Shown here: one piece after another, positions 44,275-53,034 of the stretch
How the letters are laid out: every line of letters begins with the position of its first letter
Numbering within the stretch: position 1 is the stretch's first letter
Assembly (NCBI GenBank): GCA_963784135.1
Contig: CAWAQG010000004.1
Location: forward strand, 496,001-560,000
DNA length: 64,000 nucleotides
Source: JADFXI01 sp963784135
GTDB lineage: Bacteria; Nitrospirota; Thermodesulfovibrionia; Thermodesulfovibrionales; Dissulfurispiraceae
Reading direction: 5' to 3'
Notes under the pieces: generated by a model
What the model was told of the DNA's origin: nothing
The model's input: the letters and a program-made list of their open reading frames with translations, nothing else
Database searches by the model: none
Made by a program: the position numbers and the translations under genes

Positions 44275-44826
44275 ATGAAAAGAAGCGAAAAACATAGTGA
44301 CTTGTTCGATGCGTTTGCTGATGATGTGATAGGGGAGCGTAGCGGCAGGCTCCTGGTTATTATTGGATCATCAAAGGTCGATGACCTGTTGTTTGAGATT
44401 CTGAATCTTTATCTCTTGCCGAAACGCTCAAAGGCGAGTGATCAAGACGAATTACTTGATGGTGACAGGCCTTTGTCCTCATTCAGCGCTCGCATAAAGA
44501 TGTGTTGTAGATTGGGGTTGATTGATGAAACGATGTATCTTTCCCTTGAGAGGCTCAGGGCGCTTAGAAACCAAAGCGCGCACTCTGTTGATTTTGATTT
44601 TGCAAAATCTCCAGTGCGTGAACATTTTGCGGATCTTCGAAAACAGATCGCTATTCGCCAGTCATTTAGACTGACGAAGGAGCGCTATTTTGATGAGGCA
44701 TCTTTCAAGGACATTGAAGAGTTGCAATGTTTATTACTGACACTATGTGTATTGCTGGAGGCCATTCGAGAGAAGATGACGAGAACAAAAGGAAACAAGA
44801 TCGCGCTGAGTATAGCGACGAAGTAG
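44275..44826 (+). CDS. MltR-family protein (HEPN-like)
   Basis: 183 residues. LLDGDRPLSSFSARIKMCCRLGLI followed by LERLRALRNQSAHSVDF is the MltR/mannitol operon repressor-like pattern. R-NQSA-H is an Rx4H motif as in HEPN proteins. No DNA-binding domain is visible, so a regulator role is uncertain. The DGQHR gene follows 14 bp downstream. Confidence 0.78.
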   Translation: MKRSEKHSDLFDAFADDVIGERSGRLLVIIGSSKVDDLLFEILNLYLLPKRSKASDQDELLDGDRPLSSFSARIKMCCRLGLIDETMYLSLERLRALRNQSAHSVDFDFAKSPVREHFADLRKQIAIRQSFRLTKERYFDEASFKDIEELQCLLLTLCVLLEAIREKMTRTKGNKIALSIATK

Positions 44827-44840
44827 AAAGGATAAATTAC

Positions 44841-45953
44841 ATGACAACAAAAGCAACCAAAACGTTGAAATGCCCGGCGGTCAGGGCAAAGGTATTGGGG
44901 GTAAACGTATTCCGCGGCTTCGCCAATCTGTGTGATTTGGCGGATCTTTCAAAAGCCGATATTTACGACCAGAAGAAGAATCCGAAAGGTACGCAACGAG
45001 ATTTGAACCCGGCCCATGCCCGAGATGCGTACGAATACGTTAAAAATAAGGAATTCGGCTTCTGGCCGGAGGTTTTTCTTTGTGCGAGGAAAAAAAATAG
45101 CGTTACTTTTTACCCTATCTCGCTGGACGTTCCCGACATCGGAATGCTTGAAATCGACATCACAACTGCACTGAAGAGTTCCACCATCGCTATCTCACGC
45201 GTTGATGGAAATCACCGGCTGCATTATGGCGATGGAGTGCATCCCGGGTATTCACGAATAGAAAAATTGGTTTCGTTTTGCCTTGCCTTTGATCTCAGTC
45301 GAGAAGAGGAAATCCAATTGTTTAAGGACATTAATAAGAATCAAAAACCTATGAATACAAGTCACCTCGATGGGATCGAGGTGCGATTGACACCGGAGGA
45401 GGAGTTGAAGCGCCGCACTCCGGAACTATATATTGCTCAACGTCTACACCGCGATCCCAAAAGTCCCCTCCACGGACGCGTTTATGAGGGAGGCAAAAAG
45501 CCGGTTGGCGTGGATATTCCACTTCGAGGACTGAAAACCGGTATTGAGTACATGATCACTAGATCAACACAATTGCCACGGCTGTCAGATGCCGAGGCGC
45601 AATACCGAGTTATCAGAAACTACTTCGATGCTGTTAAACAGTGGCAGCCCAAAGCATGGACATCGCCTAAAGAGTACATAATACTACGTGGGTCTGGATT
45701 GTGGGCCATATGTTTTATCGGATCTCAGGTTATTGACCGGGCACTGTTGCAGGATCAATTCACTGCGAGTCTTATGCTTTCAATTCTGCGATCCGGGAAA
45801 GACTGGGATTGGAGCAAGAAGGGTGACTTTATAGGTCTCGGTGGCCGGGGTGGAGCTTTGGAAATCAGCAATCGAGTGACAAAGAAATTGCAAGATGAGA
45901 GTCGTATGTCTACAAGGCAACTATTTGATAAGATCATGGCTGAGGAAGAATGA
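44841..45953 (+). CDS. DGQHR-domain (DndB-like) protein
   Basis: 370 residues from ATG 44841. IAISRVDGNHRLHYGDG is the DGQHR-type motif (here DGNHR) of DndB and related proteins. QLFKDINKNQKPMNTSHL follows as in that family. DndB regulates DNA phosphorothioation, but no dndCDE genes lie nearby, so here it is an orphan or part of another system. It appears co-transcribed with the MltR-like gene. Confidence 0.82.
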   Translation: MTTKATKTLKCPAVRAKVLGVNVFRGFANLCDLADLSKADIYDQKKNPKGTQRDLNPAHARDAYEYVKNKEFGFWPEVFLCARKKNSVTFYPISLDVPDIGMLEIDITTALKSSTIAISRVDGNHRLHYGDGVHPGYSRIEKLVSFCLAFDLSREEEIQLFKDINKNQKPMNTSHLDGIEVRLTPEEELKRRTPELYIAQRLHRDPKSPLHGRVYEGGKKPVGVDIPLRGLKTGIEYMITRSTQLPRLSDAEAQYRVIRNYFDAVKQWQPKAWTSPKEYIILRGSGLWAICFIGSQVIDRALLQDQFTASLMLSILRSGKDWDWSKKGDFIGLGGRGGALEISNRVTKKLQDESRMSTRQLFDKIMAEEE

Positions 45954-46190
45954 GCCTCACGTGAACGAGCCAGGACACAGGACATTAGGAGTTGACGGTG
46001 AATGATGTGCAATATTCTTAATTGTAAGTGGCTTTCTCTGCATCCATTGAAGTAGGTGCAGGGAACGCTATCTTTATTCATATTGCAAATCGTTTCAGAG
46101 ACAATGGACAAAAGATTGTTTGGATAATATTCTATTTTGGATGTTATAAATCCTGATTATAACATGTTAAAACTCAGAGGATAGGTCTCC

Positions 46191-47117
46191 ATGCCCACTG
46201 ATGAAGCAAAGGAATTGCTCGAAAAGCTCGATAAAATTAGCTCGGCCGGGCGTGCGTATCTGGATCAGATTACAAATCTCCTCACTGATAAAGAATTCGA
46301 GTTCGGGGCTACCGATTACCGCGCGAAACTTCCTGAGGCAGTCCTGAAAGAGGGCGATGAAATTATCCAGCGCTTAATCGAACTCGCACCTCTGGCAAGC
46401 GAAGCTGTGCGGCGCTCGCCGATGCTTTCCGAATCCGACAGCAAGGAAGTTGGTCATGCCGTGAAAGGCATGCGCGCTGCACTTCGCCTTGCGGATTATA
46501 GATATTGGGATCCAGAGGTGCTCCACGACGAGGGACAAGTCCTCGGTATTAGGCCTGGCGGCCAATCCGAAGAGCTAGCGATGTCGCCACGTGAAGCGGC
46601 AAAACGCTTCGATGAGTGTACAAGTCGCCTTCGGGGAGTTCTCGAACTTGTTGGCGCCGGTGTTCAAGAAAGTCGTGTCACGATAATTGGTAGCGGCCTC
46701 TCCGCTCCTGCCGGCTACCGTCCCGGGACAGCATTCATCATGATGTCAATGCAGCGGGATAAGCCGGAACTAACAGATGTTGCTGATACCGTTAAAAGGT
46801 GCTTCTCTAAGTTCGGAATTGAGGCAGTCCGCGCTGATGATATCGAGCACGAAGACATCATTACGAAAAAAATCCTCGATGAAATCAGAACTGCAGAGTT
46901 TCTCTTTGCAGATTTGTCAGGCGAGAGACCGAGCGTTTACTACGAGGTCGGCTACGCACATGCGCTGGGGCGTCGCGTGATTCTTTTTCGTTACACCGGA
47001 ACACTCATTCACTTCGATCTAGCTGCATACAACTGTCCAGAATACCGGAACTTACGGGAGCTTGAAGAACTACTGACGAGGCGGCTTGAGCACGCGACTG
47101 GGCAACGACCAAGATAG
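46191..47117 (+). CDS. Protein with C-terminal nucleoside deoxyribosyltransferase/TIR-like domain
   Basis: 308 residues. The C-terminal 130 residues (AFIMMSMQRDKPELTDVADTVKRCFSKFGIEAVRADDIEHEDIITKKILDEI, ADLSGERPSVYYEVGYAHALGRRVILF) match the fold shared by nucleoside 2-deoxyribosyltransferases and TIR-like NAD-cleaving effectors, with a Glu in YYEVGYAHA. The N-terminal helical region (1-150) could sense a signal. A defence role is plausible but not shown. No partner gene is adjacent. Confidence 0.8.
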   Translation: MPTDEAKELLEKLDKISSAGRAYLDQITNLLTDKEFEFGATDYRAKLPEAVLKEGDEIIQRLIELAPLASEAVRRSPMLSESDSKEVGHAVKGMRAALRLADYRYWDPEVLHDEGQVLGIRPGGQSEELAMSPREAAKRFDECTSRLRGVLELVGAGVQESRVTIIGSGLSAPAGYRPGTAFIMMSMQRDKPELTDVADTVKRCFSKFGIEAVRADDIEHEDIITKKILDEIRTAEFLFADLSGERPSVYYEVGYAHALGRRVILFRYTGTLIHFDLAAYNCPEYRNLRELEELLTRRLEHATGQRPR

Positions 47118-47406
47118 AAGTAAATCAAGTAATCCCGGGGTCACCATACTTAATGGCTTGTACCACACATAATTCTCAGGATAACCATTCCTATCGAGTT
47201 CTGTGAGCAACGGCCAAATCCAGGCACAAATCAAGCGTTGCATCCCCGGAATTATGTACAAAAGTATACTCTGGTGGCGGCCTCGGCCTCTTAAACATGA
47301 CCTTGAAATTCGGTTCCATGTTTCCATTAAACCAAATATGTTATCGAAAGTCCGCTGTGAAGCAGTGCAATTCCAAAGAGAGTTTTGCACTGTGAGATGG
47401 CGAGGC
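47118..47406. other. Non-coding spacer between convergent genes
   Basis: About 290 bp. Short open frames on both strands show no family features. Confidence 0.4.
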
Positions 47407-48507
47407 TTAATGCAAACGAGTTAAGTTGCTGGTGCTTTCTTTGAGGCTCATCTTTAGAGTGCGGACGGAGATATGAAAGTGTCTTGCCATAAAAGTATTT
47501 GCATACTCGGCAGGTGTTTTGACAAGCTTCATTATGTCGGTCTTCGATACTGACCCGATATTGAATATCCTTAGATCATTTTCTTTCGCCCAATTTAAGA
47601 GTTCAGTATACACATCATTGTTATTAAGGTCTTCGCCCTGCAAGTATTCATCCTTCACCTTACGTGATAAATGGCTGGCAAGCCTGACAAGTAACTCGCG
47701 CATGGGAACAAGAAACTTGTAGTGAGGTAGTATTCCGGTCTTATGCTCAGCGTGGCCGGGAATGAGATCATCTAATAGCAGGTTCCGAGCCGTTTCACGC
47801 TCCTTCTTGTCGTGGTGCCATCGTGCGGCGTGTAGCACTCTCATGAAGTTCGTCATTGCTTCACTAAAACCGCGGTCTTTTTCCAACCGACAAATGAAAT
47901 ACTCCTGATTATCTCTGGTGGCTTCTAACCACTTTTTTGCGTACTCCCGATAATACTGACACATTGAAAGCGGAGCCTCGTTAATTTCGTCCGGACATGT
48001 CTCTCTTTTGCAAACTTTTTTTTCGTCCATTAGCCAGCCGGTGCAAGGATAGCGCGGAAGGGGGTCTATGTCTATGCGAAGATCGTATCTCGGCTTGTCA
48101 AATATCGTCCTGTCTGTCGGCATCACTATTTCTTCAAAAGTGGCATGATCGCAAAACAGCTTCCATGCGTCATTGCCTTCGAACCCTATAATACTGGTAG
48201 GCTCAATAAAACATGCATTGCATTTGATAGTTGAGTCTTTTGGTTGCTTGCAACGCGCATAGCAGCGCTCAGCACGTTTTCCCTCAACTTTCTCACCGCC
48301 ACTAGTAAAAATAGTCCTGCTGCTGTCGTTCCATGCGGTGCTGTAGAAGCGTAATTCCTGATGGTGGTGAGTATAGGTTGCAGAATATGATACACACGTT
48401 TCCAGCAGTAGTGGTGTTTTATAGCAAAAATCAAAATAGAAGGAGGGGAAAAACGAAGTCCTAAACAAAGTCTCGGTGTTAGGCTTGGTCTTGCTATTCT
48501 TCTTCAT
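47407..48507 (-). CDS. Cysteine-rich protein of unknown function
   Basis: 366 residues with several Cys pairs (ERCYARCKQPKDSTIKCNACF, YPCTGW, CKRETCPDE, CQYY) that may bind zinc or an iron-sulfur cluster. The C-terminus has an HTH-like helical segment (NIGSVSKTDIMKLVKTPAEYANTFMARHFHISVRTLKMSL). I recognise no family. It lies downstream of the terminator hairpin at 48691 on the same strand as the 48733 gene. Confidence 0.65.
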   Translation of the reverse strand: MKKNSKTKPNTETLFRTSFFPSFYFDFCYKTPLLLETCVSYSATYTHHHQELRFYSTAWNDSSRTIFTSGGEKVEGKRAERCYARCKQPKDSTIKCNACFIEPTSIIGFEGNDAWKLFCDHATFEEIVMPTDRTIFDKPRYDLRIDIDPLPRYPCTGWLMDEKKVCKRETCPDEINEAPLSMCQYYREYAKKWLEATRDNQEYFICRLEKDRGFSEAMTNFMRVLHAARWHHDKKERETARNLLLDDLIPGHAEHKTGILPHYKFLVPMRELLVRLASHLSRKVKDEYLQGEDLNNNDVYTELLNWAKENDLRIFNIGSVSKTDIMKLVKTPAEYANTFMARHFHISVRTLKMSLKESTSNLTRLH

Positions 48508-48690
48508 ATCATGATTCCTCTTTGATCTGTGAGGGCATAAATAACTTCCATTGCACTATTCATATTATATATTTTTCTCCGCTTCTTAAACTGACAATTA
48601 TGGAAATAACCTGTCACATTTATCAATGATATGCGTACGCAAGGTTTCTGAGAGTTATCTTGCTCAGCTTGCCAGCAGCTGAAATAAAAA

Positions 48691-48724
48691 AGCCTTGGGA
48701 TCGCATTTCTGCAGTCCCAAGGCT
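48691..48724 (-). terminator. Rho-independent terminator of the 48733-49362 gene
   Basis: A 10-bp perfect stem AGCCTTGGGA/TCCCAAGGCT with a 14-nt loop; on the minus strand it is followed by a run of six or more T. It lies 9 bp after the gene's stop codon. Confidence 0.9.
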
Positions 48725-48732
48725 TTCGATAT

Positions 48733-49362
48733 TTACATGCTGGAGTTGATAGCATAAATCTTACGTTTCGTATTTATCCGGAGGTCTTTGGGCGCAATAC
48801 GCCCCTTATGTTGCCGGGCTTCGGCAACTATATGTTTGCGGATTGCGATCTTCTGATCAATAATGCCTGCATAGCATGGCAGGCCATTGAGCAGATCAAA
48901 GGTTCGAACAATTAATCCTTTGGGAAAAGGTTCCTGGGCTACGAGAAATGCCAGATTGCCTTTTATATCGCGATAGCATCTCTTTTCGAGGCGCACATCG
49001 GTTTTCTCGTTGGCGCGGCGTATCTTCAGGATGATCGATCCGTACCGAAAGTAATAAGGTTCGGCTCTGACATCCTGCCAGTGATCGGGATCGGTGACCT
49101 CTATCTCTCTGCCTTCCGTCCTGAGCAGCAGACATTGATCCGCATGCCGCACCAACATATAATTGGCAAGTCCCTTTTGCTTGTTTCGATATTTCCTGTC
49201 TTTGTCCTGATTTGCCGAGTATTTGGCAATCAGCTTTTTATCTGTGCCGGACCATTTGTTAATCTTATCCTGCGGGTATTTTACAGGACAAAAATAAAAA
49301 TAACCGTGTGAAAAGAGATTTGCAACCTCCTGCACATAAGACTGCCACTGTTCTATGACCAT
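48733..49362 (-). CDS. Protein of unknown function directly after the structured RNA region
   Basis: 209 residues, basic, no membrane helix or recognised domain. The middle has YFRYGSIILKIRRANEKTDVRLEKRC and the C-terminus has DQKIAIRKHIVAEARQHKG. On the minus strand it is the first gene after the hairpin-rich stretch 49364-50096 and its ribosome site GGGAGG sits in a hairpin loop (49364-49381). It could bind that RNA, but only the context hints at it. A terminator follows. Confidence 0.7.
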   Translation of the reverse strand: MVIEQWQSYVQEVANLFSHGYFYFCPVKYPQDKINKWSGTDKKLIAKYSANQDKDRKYRNKQKGLANYMLVRHADQCLLLRTEGREIEVTDPDHWQDVRAEPYYFRYGSIILKIRRANEKTDVRLEKRCYRDIKGNLAFLVAQEPFPKGLIVRTFDLLNGLPCYAGIIDQKIAIRKHIVAEARQHKGRIAPKDLRINTKRKIYAINSSM

Positions 49363-49363
49363 A

Positions 49364-49381
49364 AAGTACCTCCCAGTACTT
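49364..49381 (-). promoter_or_regulatory. Hairpin presenting the ribosome site in its loop
   Basis: On the minus strand AAGTAC-TGGGAG-GTACTT is followed by T and then the ATG of the 209-residue gene. The Shine-Dalgarno-like GGGAGG spans the loop and first base of the 3' arm. Such a layout can gate initiation, for example through a protein or long-range pairing. Confidence 0.65.
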
Positions 49382-50096
49382 GTATTCGGCCAAGCCCTCC
49401 CGGGCTATTCCCCTGAAACGGGGAAGGCGCTTTGCCAAGTCGCCTGGTAAAGAGAAGAAAAAGGGAAACCCTTTCGCCGCGCCTGTATTGCGAGGTGCCG
49501 GCCTCGCGGCGCCCACAGCGACACTGCCTTGCATCACTGTGATGACTACTCAGATTAGCTCTCACACCTCGCACATCTTAAAGATGCCGGTCGGTGTTTG
49601 CCGTGTTATCCATGCCTGAGGGACAGCAGTCCGGTCGCATCCAACAACAAAATCAACGGGCGGAACACAGAAGTTCCCGGTTACTTATCATCCTTTTGAA
49701 GGATAACTTTCGCTTTTTTGTTGCCTTCATTTGCAGTTCGGCCTTGCCGCTCTGCTGTCCCTTACCCGGTTGCGGCCTTATTGTGTAATAAGGTCGCTTT
49801 AGCTGGTTAAGCTTTCACTGCAGGATATTACTACCTTGCAGCTCCCCAGCCGGGCCAGGTAATAGCATTACTGCTATCCCCTGGTGCCGATTTGCACGGC
49901 TTAGGTCATGGCGTACACGTCGCCCGATGTTCTTGGGTATAACCCAGTAAGGAGTAGCGGATGTTAATCCGCATTCCCTGATCCCACAACGCGAGCGCAT
50001 CTCTACGCACGTCGCGAGCCCCCCTGAGCCTGCTTGCCGGAGGCATCCGGCAGTGGCGGCACAGGACCTCAGCACTCCGGTTGGCAACCGGGTGCT
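49364..50096 (-). ncRNA. Candidate large structured non-coding RNA (class unknown)
   Basis: About 730 nt without a convincing gene but with at least a dozen strong hairpins: for example 49408-49425, 49460-49474, 49490-49507 with outer pair 49479-49483/49508-49512, 49532-49544, 49690-49704, 49776-49793, 49862-49877 inside 49855-49884, 49957-49972, 50036-50051 and 50071-50096. A 10-bp long-range helix pairs 49620-49629 (GGGACAGCAG) with 49752-49761 (CTGCTGTCCC). The minus strand is favoured because it leads into the 209-residue gene and gives a GTAA tetraloop at 49862-49877. The length and mobile-element setting resemble ornate large RNAs such as GOLLD or ROOL, but I cannot match it to a class. 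Confidence 0.6.
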
Positions 50097-50671
50097 TTCA
50101 GCTTATCTTCTCCGTAACTCTTGTTTGAACAATAGCTTTCACTCATAAGATTGTTGCCTTCAAAAAGTCGGTGACGGTAACATTGACAGTTTAGTATCCG
50201 GGAATTAATAGCGCCGACATGGTGTCGGCCAGAGCATGTACAATCGATTTTTTAGCTGTTTTCGACTGGCCGGATAAGTTATTGGAATCATGAAATTATT
50301 TTTTGCGCCGCGAAGAGCATTAGGAATACAGTCATTTAATATCAAAAGACGATTTTTCATGGTTTCAGTGCATCTTTTTTGGCCGCTTTGTCATATCCGA
50401 AAATAAGGGGCCAGCGATGCAGTTGGCAGGATTTTGATGTCTATGGGGATGGGGGATAAAGTGAAAGATATTCCCATCCCGGAAGGAAAACAACACAAGA
50501 AGCAATCTTGATTCCTCTGCATATATGCAGATGCCGGCCATGTCGGCCTATGGTTCATGTATATATTAGTTTTGACCGTTTGTGGTGATAACCGTGAGGC
50601 CAAGTGCGGCCATTCTCTTTTCTAATATCTTGTGTAAGCGGTTATTAAACCTAAAAGGAGGAATTAGCAGT
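50097..50671. other. Leader region of parM with hairpins
   Basis: No gene is recognised. A perfect 7-bp hairpin GCCGACA-TGG-TGTCGGC lies at 50213-50229. The segment may contain the partition operon promoter or part of a replication origin, but no clear promoter boxes are seen. Confidence 0.5.
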
Positions 50672-51607
50672 ATGGAAATGGGAATTGATATTGGGTACGG
50701 TGTTACGAAATCGGTAAGGTCTGATGGCAAGGTGAGGTACTTCAGGTCTATCGTTGGGGTAGGGTCGCCCGATGCATTTGGGGTCTCAAAGTCCAATTTC
50801 AATGTTGTTAAGGTTGAGGGGCATCCCTATACGGTAGGGGATGATGCCGAACGGCATTGCCTGCCAATAATTACAGCTCGGGCAAGAAATATCATCGAGT
50901 CAATAGCATATCAGGCTCTTTTGATAGCCTCAGTCGGGGGAGATGTCGAAGACAGTTATTCAATTGTTACTGGACTTCCTCTGGGCTACTTCAGCGCGGA
51001 CAAGTCGCGGCTAATTAAACAATTCAAAGAAATATTGCCTAACAGTGAAATCAAGATAGTTCCGCAGCCGATAGGATCATTCTACGATCTTCTCTTTGAC
51101 GATGACGGTGAAATTCAGCATACCGAATTTATGAATAAGCGGGTCGCAGTGCTCGACATAGGCACATATACGACTGACCTACTTGTAACGGATAAAGGAA
51201 CCCCTGTTGCCGGAGTATCAGGCAGCGTGGAGATCGGCATCGATACTCTGTTTACGGAAATTAGGAAGAGTCTGCTGCCGGTTAGGCGAAACATCGGCAG
51301 CGTAGAGATCGACACAGCCCTCAGAACAAATATCATAAAAAGGCGAGGGGAGCAGATCGATATCTCGGATATCCTGGCGGAAAACAAGGCGGCAATTACG
51401 GCAAACATCTGGTCATGGGCAAACGCAAGACTGGGAACTGAAGAAGATATGGAGGTCCTTGTTTTAACCGGGGGAGGCGGGGAATTACTTCGCAATTACT
51501 TCATGCAGGGAAATATCATAGCCCCGAAATCGCCATTTTTGTCCAATGCAATCGGCTTCTGCAAAATCGCCCGGCGGCTCTATGGGAAAATCGGCGTATC
51601 AGGCTAG
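50672..51607 (+). CDS. parM: ParM/StbA-like actin-family plasmid segregation protein
   Basis: 311 residues from ATG 50672 behind AGGAGG. The actin-fold phosphate loops are visible: DIGYGVTKSV (5-14) and AVLDIGTYTTDLLV. The C-terminal LVLTGGGGELL is the adenosine loop. ParM filaments push plasmid copies apart. Its presence in an integrated element suggests an extrachromosomal phase. A ParR-like gene overlaps its end by 26 bp. Confidence 0.9.
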   Translation: MEMGIDIGYGVTKSVRSDGKVRYFRSIVGVGSPDAFGVSKSNFNVVKVEGHPYTVGDDAERHCLPIITARARNIIESIAYQALLIASVGGDVEDSYSIVTGLPLGYFSADKSRLIKQFKEILPNSEIKIVPQPIGSFYDLLFDDDGEIQHTEFMNKRVAVLDIGTYTTDLLVTDKGTPVAGVSGSVEIGIDTLFTEIRKSLLPVRRNIGSVEIDTALRTNIIKRRGEQIDISDILAENKAAITANIWSWANARLGTEEDMEVLVLTGGGGELLRNYFMQGNIIAPKSPFLSNAIGFCKIARRLYGKIGVSG

Positions 51608-51887
51608 GCTGAGGTTTTATGATAATGATGATAATGATAAAGTCATTCTCGAATGGCTGAAGACTATACCGCGTGGGGCTCAGAACGCTCTTATCAAAAA
51701 GAAACTGGTGCAAGCCATTTTTATGGAGAGTTCTGGTGGCGGCTCGGCAGTAGTGGTTACAGAGAAAAAACAGTTTGCAAAGATAAGAGTTATGACCGCG
51801 ACTGTAGAAGTGCCGGCAGTCGAACAAAGTAAGGAGGATGTTTACAGGCACATGGACCAGGTGCTTAAAGGTCTCGACGATTTCTAA
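51582..51887 (+). CDS. ParR/StbB-like partition partner
   Basis: 101 residues from ATG 51582, inside the parM 3' end. DKVILEWLKTIPRGAQNALIKKKLVQAIF is the kind of short ribbon-helix-helix/helical N-terminus found in ParR/StbB proteins; the C-terminal acidic tail (YRHMDQVLKGLDDF) could bind ParM. The assignment rests mainly on position. Confidence 0.7.
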   Translation: MGKSAYQARLRFYDNDDNDKVILEWLKTIPRGAQNALIKKKLVQAIFMESSGGGSAVVVTEKKQFAKIRVMTATVEVPAVEQSKEDVYRHMDQVLKGLDDF

Positions 51888-52264
51888 GGTCCTTCACTTT
51901 CAAAAGCATTTGTTATGTTTGCAGCCGTATAAAGTGAGACTCCCTGCAGACTCAGAACCACAGTAAAGTAAAGGCCTGCACTAAATAAAGCTATATTACT
52001 GTTGTGTCCAATTAGAAACCGCCCAATGGGGATTACAGATGCGAACAGAACCGAAATAAGGAATAGAGGGATAATTAGAATTCTGGAAATCCATGTCCGC
52101 ATAAGCGCAAGCGAAATCAGCATCCCTTCGATTAAGCCGGCGGCTATCCAGGCAAGTGCGGCCTTGGGCTCGATATGCGACATGAACTTCTCTATATGGA
52201 AAGCCATAAAAATAGTAGTGGCCCCAACGAAAATTATTCTAAGTATAATAAGTGCTTTTGCCAT
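51884..52264 (-). CDS. Small integral membrane protein, unknown function
   Basis: 126 residues from ATG 52264, four predicted helices (KALIILRIIFVGATTIFMAF, ALAWIAAGLIEGMLISLALM, ILIIPLFLISVLFASVIPIG, IALFSAGLYFTVVLSLQGVS). The open frame extends upstream to 52465 through GC palindromes but that part is not coding. It is convergent with the ParR-like gene. Confidence 0.65.
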   Translation of the reverse strand: MAKALIILRIIFVGATTIFMAFHIEKFMSHIEPKAALAWIAAGLIEGMLISLALMRTWISRILIIPLFLISVLFASVIPIGRFLIGHNSNIALFSAGLYFTVVLSLQGVSLYTAANITNAFESEGP

Positions 52265-52312
52265 AACTATATTAATATCTTTCCCGATTATTGATTGGCA
52301 TAGCAGGTCTAG

Positions 52313-52430
52313 GGGGGGCGCGCCCCCCTTGAAATGGGCGAAAATCGGAATCGCCGAAAAGAGGGGGGCGCGCCCCCCCCCAAAATGGGCCAGAGCGAAA
52401 ATGGCCCAAAAACCAGGGTGGCGCGCCACC
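52313..52430. repeat. Three GC palindromes spaced about 50 bp: candidate centromere or origin
   Basis: GGGGGGCGCGCCCCCC at 52313-52328 and 52363-52378, and GGTGGCGCGCCACC at 52417-52430, each centred on GGCGCGCC. The spacers share AAATGGGC and GCGAAAAT-type words. Regular spacing near a ParM/ParR pair suggests a partition site, iteron region or transfer origin. Confidence 0.65.
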
Positions 52431-52578
52431 GACAGAGACAGAAATCTCGACCGCGGGAAAAACACAAGAAGCCATAAAACCTAATATATATTGGTAAGGG
52501 GAGAATGCACTCACAGCCATGTTCGAATCTATGAAACTTATACAAACGCATCTATACAATAGGAGGTGATTTTTTGAA

Positions 52579-52887
52579 ATGCAAGAAGAGCCGCTTATGA
52601 CTCCGGGCCAGGTAGCACTGTGGCTTGGCATTTCTGTTTCAACTATTTATTCTATGAGTTGCAGGCGGCGACTGCCTGCAATACATCTGTCCGCTAAAGC
52701 GTTGCGTTTTCGGCGAAGCGAGATAGAGGCATGGCTGGCGGAGCGCTCAACGGCAACCGGTGCTCCAGTCCCCCACAAGTCGCCGATGCCGAGCGGGAAA
52801 AGGAGGGGAAGGGCGAGAAAAGGAGGCAGCAACCAAGCAGTGGACCGGTTGGTTGAAGCCGCAATTAGAACAGAAAGCAATGTGTAA
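52579..52887 (+). CDS. Excisionase-like helix-turn-helix protein
   Basis: 102 residues. EEPLMTPGQVALWLGISVSTIYSMSCRRRLPAIHLSAKALRFRRSEIEAWLAER is a MerR/Xis-type winged helix (AlpA/excisionase family). A basic tail (KRRGRARKGG) may add DNA affinity. AGGAGGTGA precedes the ATG. Located just upstream of the integrase, it probably directs excision. Confidence 0.87.
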   Translation: MQEEPLMTPGQVALWLGISVSTIYSMSCRRRLPAIHLSAKALRFRRSEIEAWLAERSTATGAPVPHKSPMPSGKRRGRARKGGSNQAVDRLVEAAIRTESNV

Positions 52888-53032
52888 AACAATTAAAGCA
52901 CGAGGGATTATGACTGCTGCAGACGATACTTGGGGTGTTGATAGATCGGCGCTTGAACAGGATTGCAGCCGTGTTATAATCAGTATGGTATTTCAAGCCT
53001 TGTCAGTTTCCCATGAGAAAGGAGGGGTATAA
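52880..53032 (+). CDS. Small ORF between excisionase and integrase genes
   Basis: 50 residues (MCKTIKARGIMTAADDTWGV at the start). Its ATG overlaps the excisionase stop by 8 bp and its stop is 2 bp from the integrase ATG, so it is translationally placed. No family recognised; it may be only a coupling frame. Confidence 0.45.
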   Translation: MCKTIKARGIMTAADDTWGVDRSALEQDCSRVIISMVFQALSVSHEKGGV

Positions 53033-53034
53033 GA

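Noticed and set aside
44841..45953. Dnd phosphorothioation system
   Set aside because: Only a DndB-like DGQHR protein is present; no dndA, C, D or E.
48504..48755. 83-codon minus-strand ORF overlapping the terminator
   Set aside because: It spans a strong terminator and has no protein features.
49364..50096. Group II intron or retron
   Set aside because: No reverse transcriptase is nearby and no clear domain V hairpin was recognised; the class stays open.
52265..52465. Extension of the small membrane protein through the GC palindromes
   Set aside because: The sequence there is palindromic DNA giving low-complexity protein; the natural start is ATG 52264.
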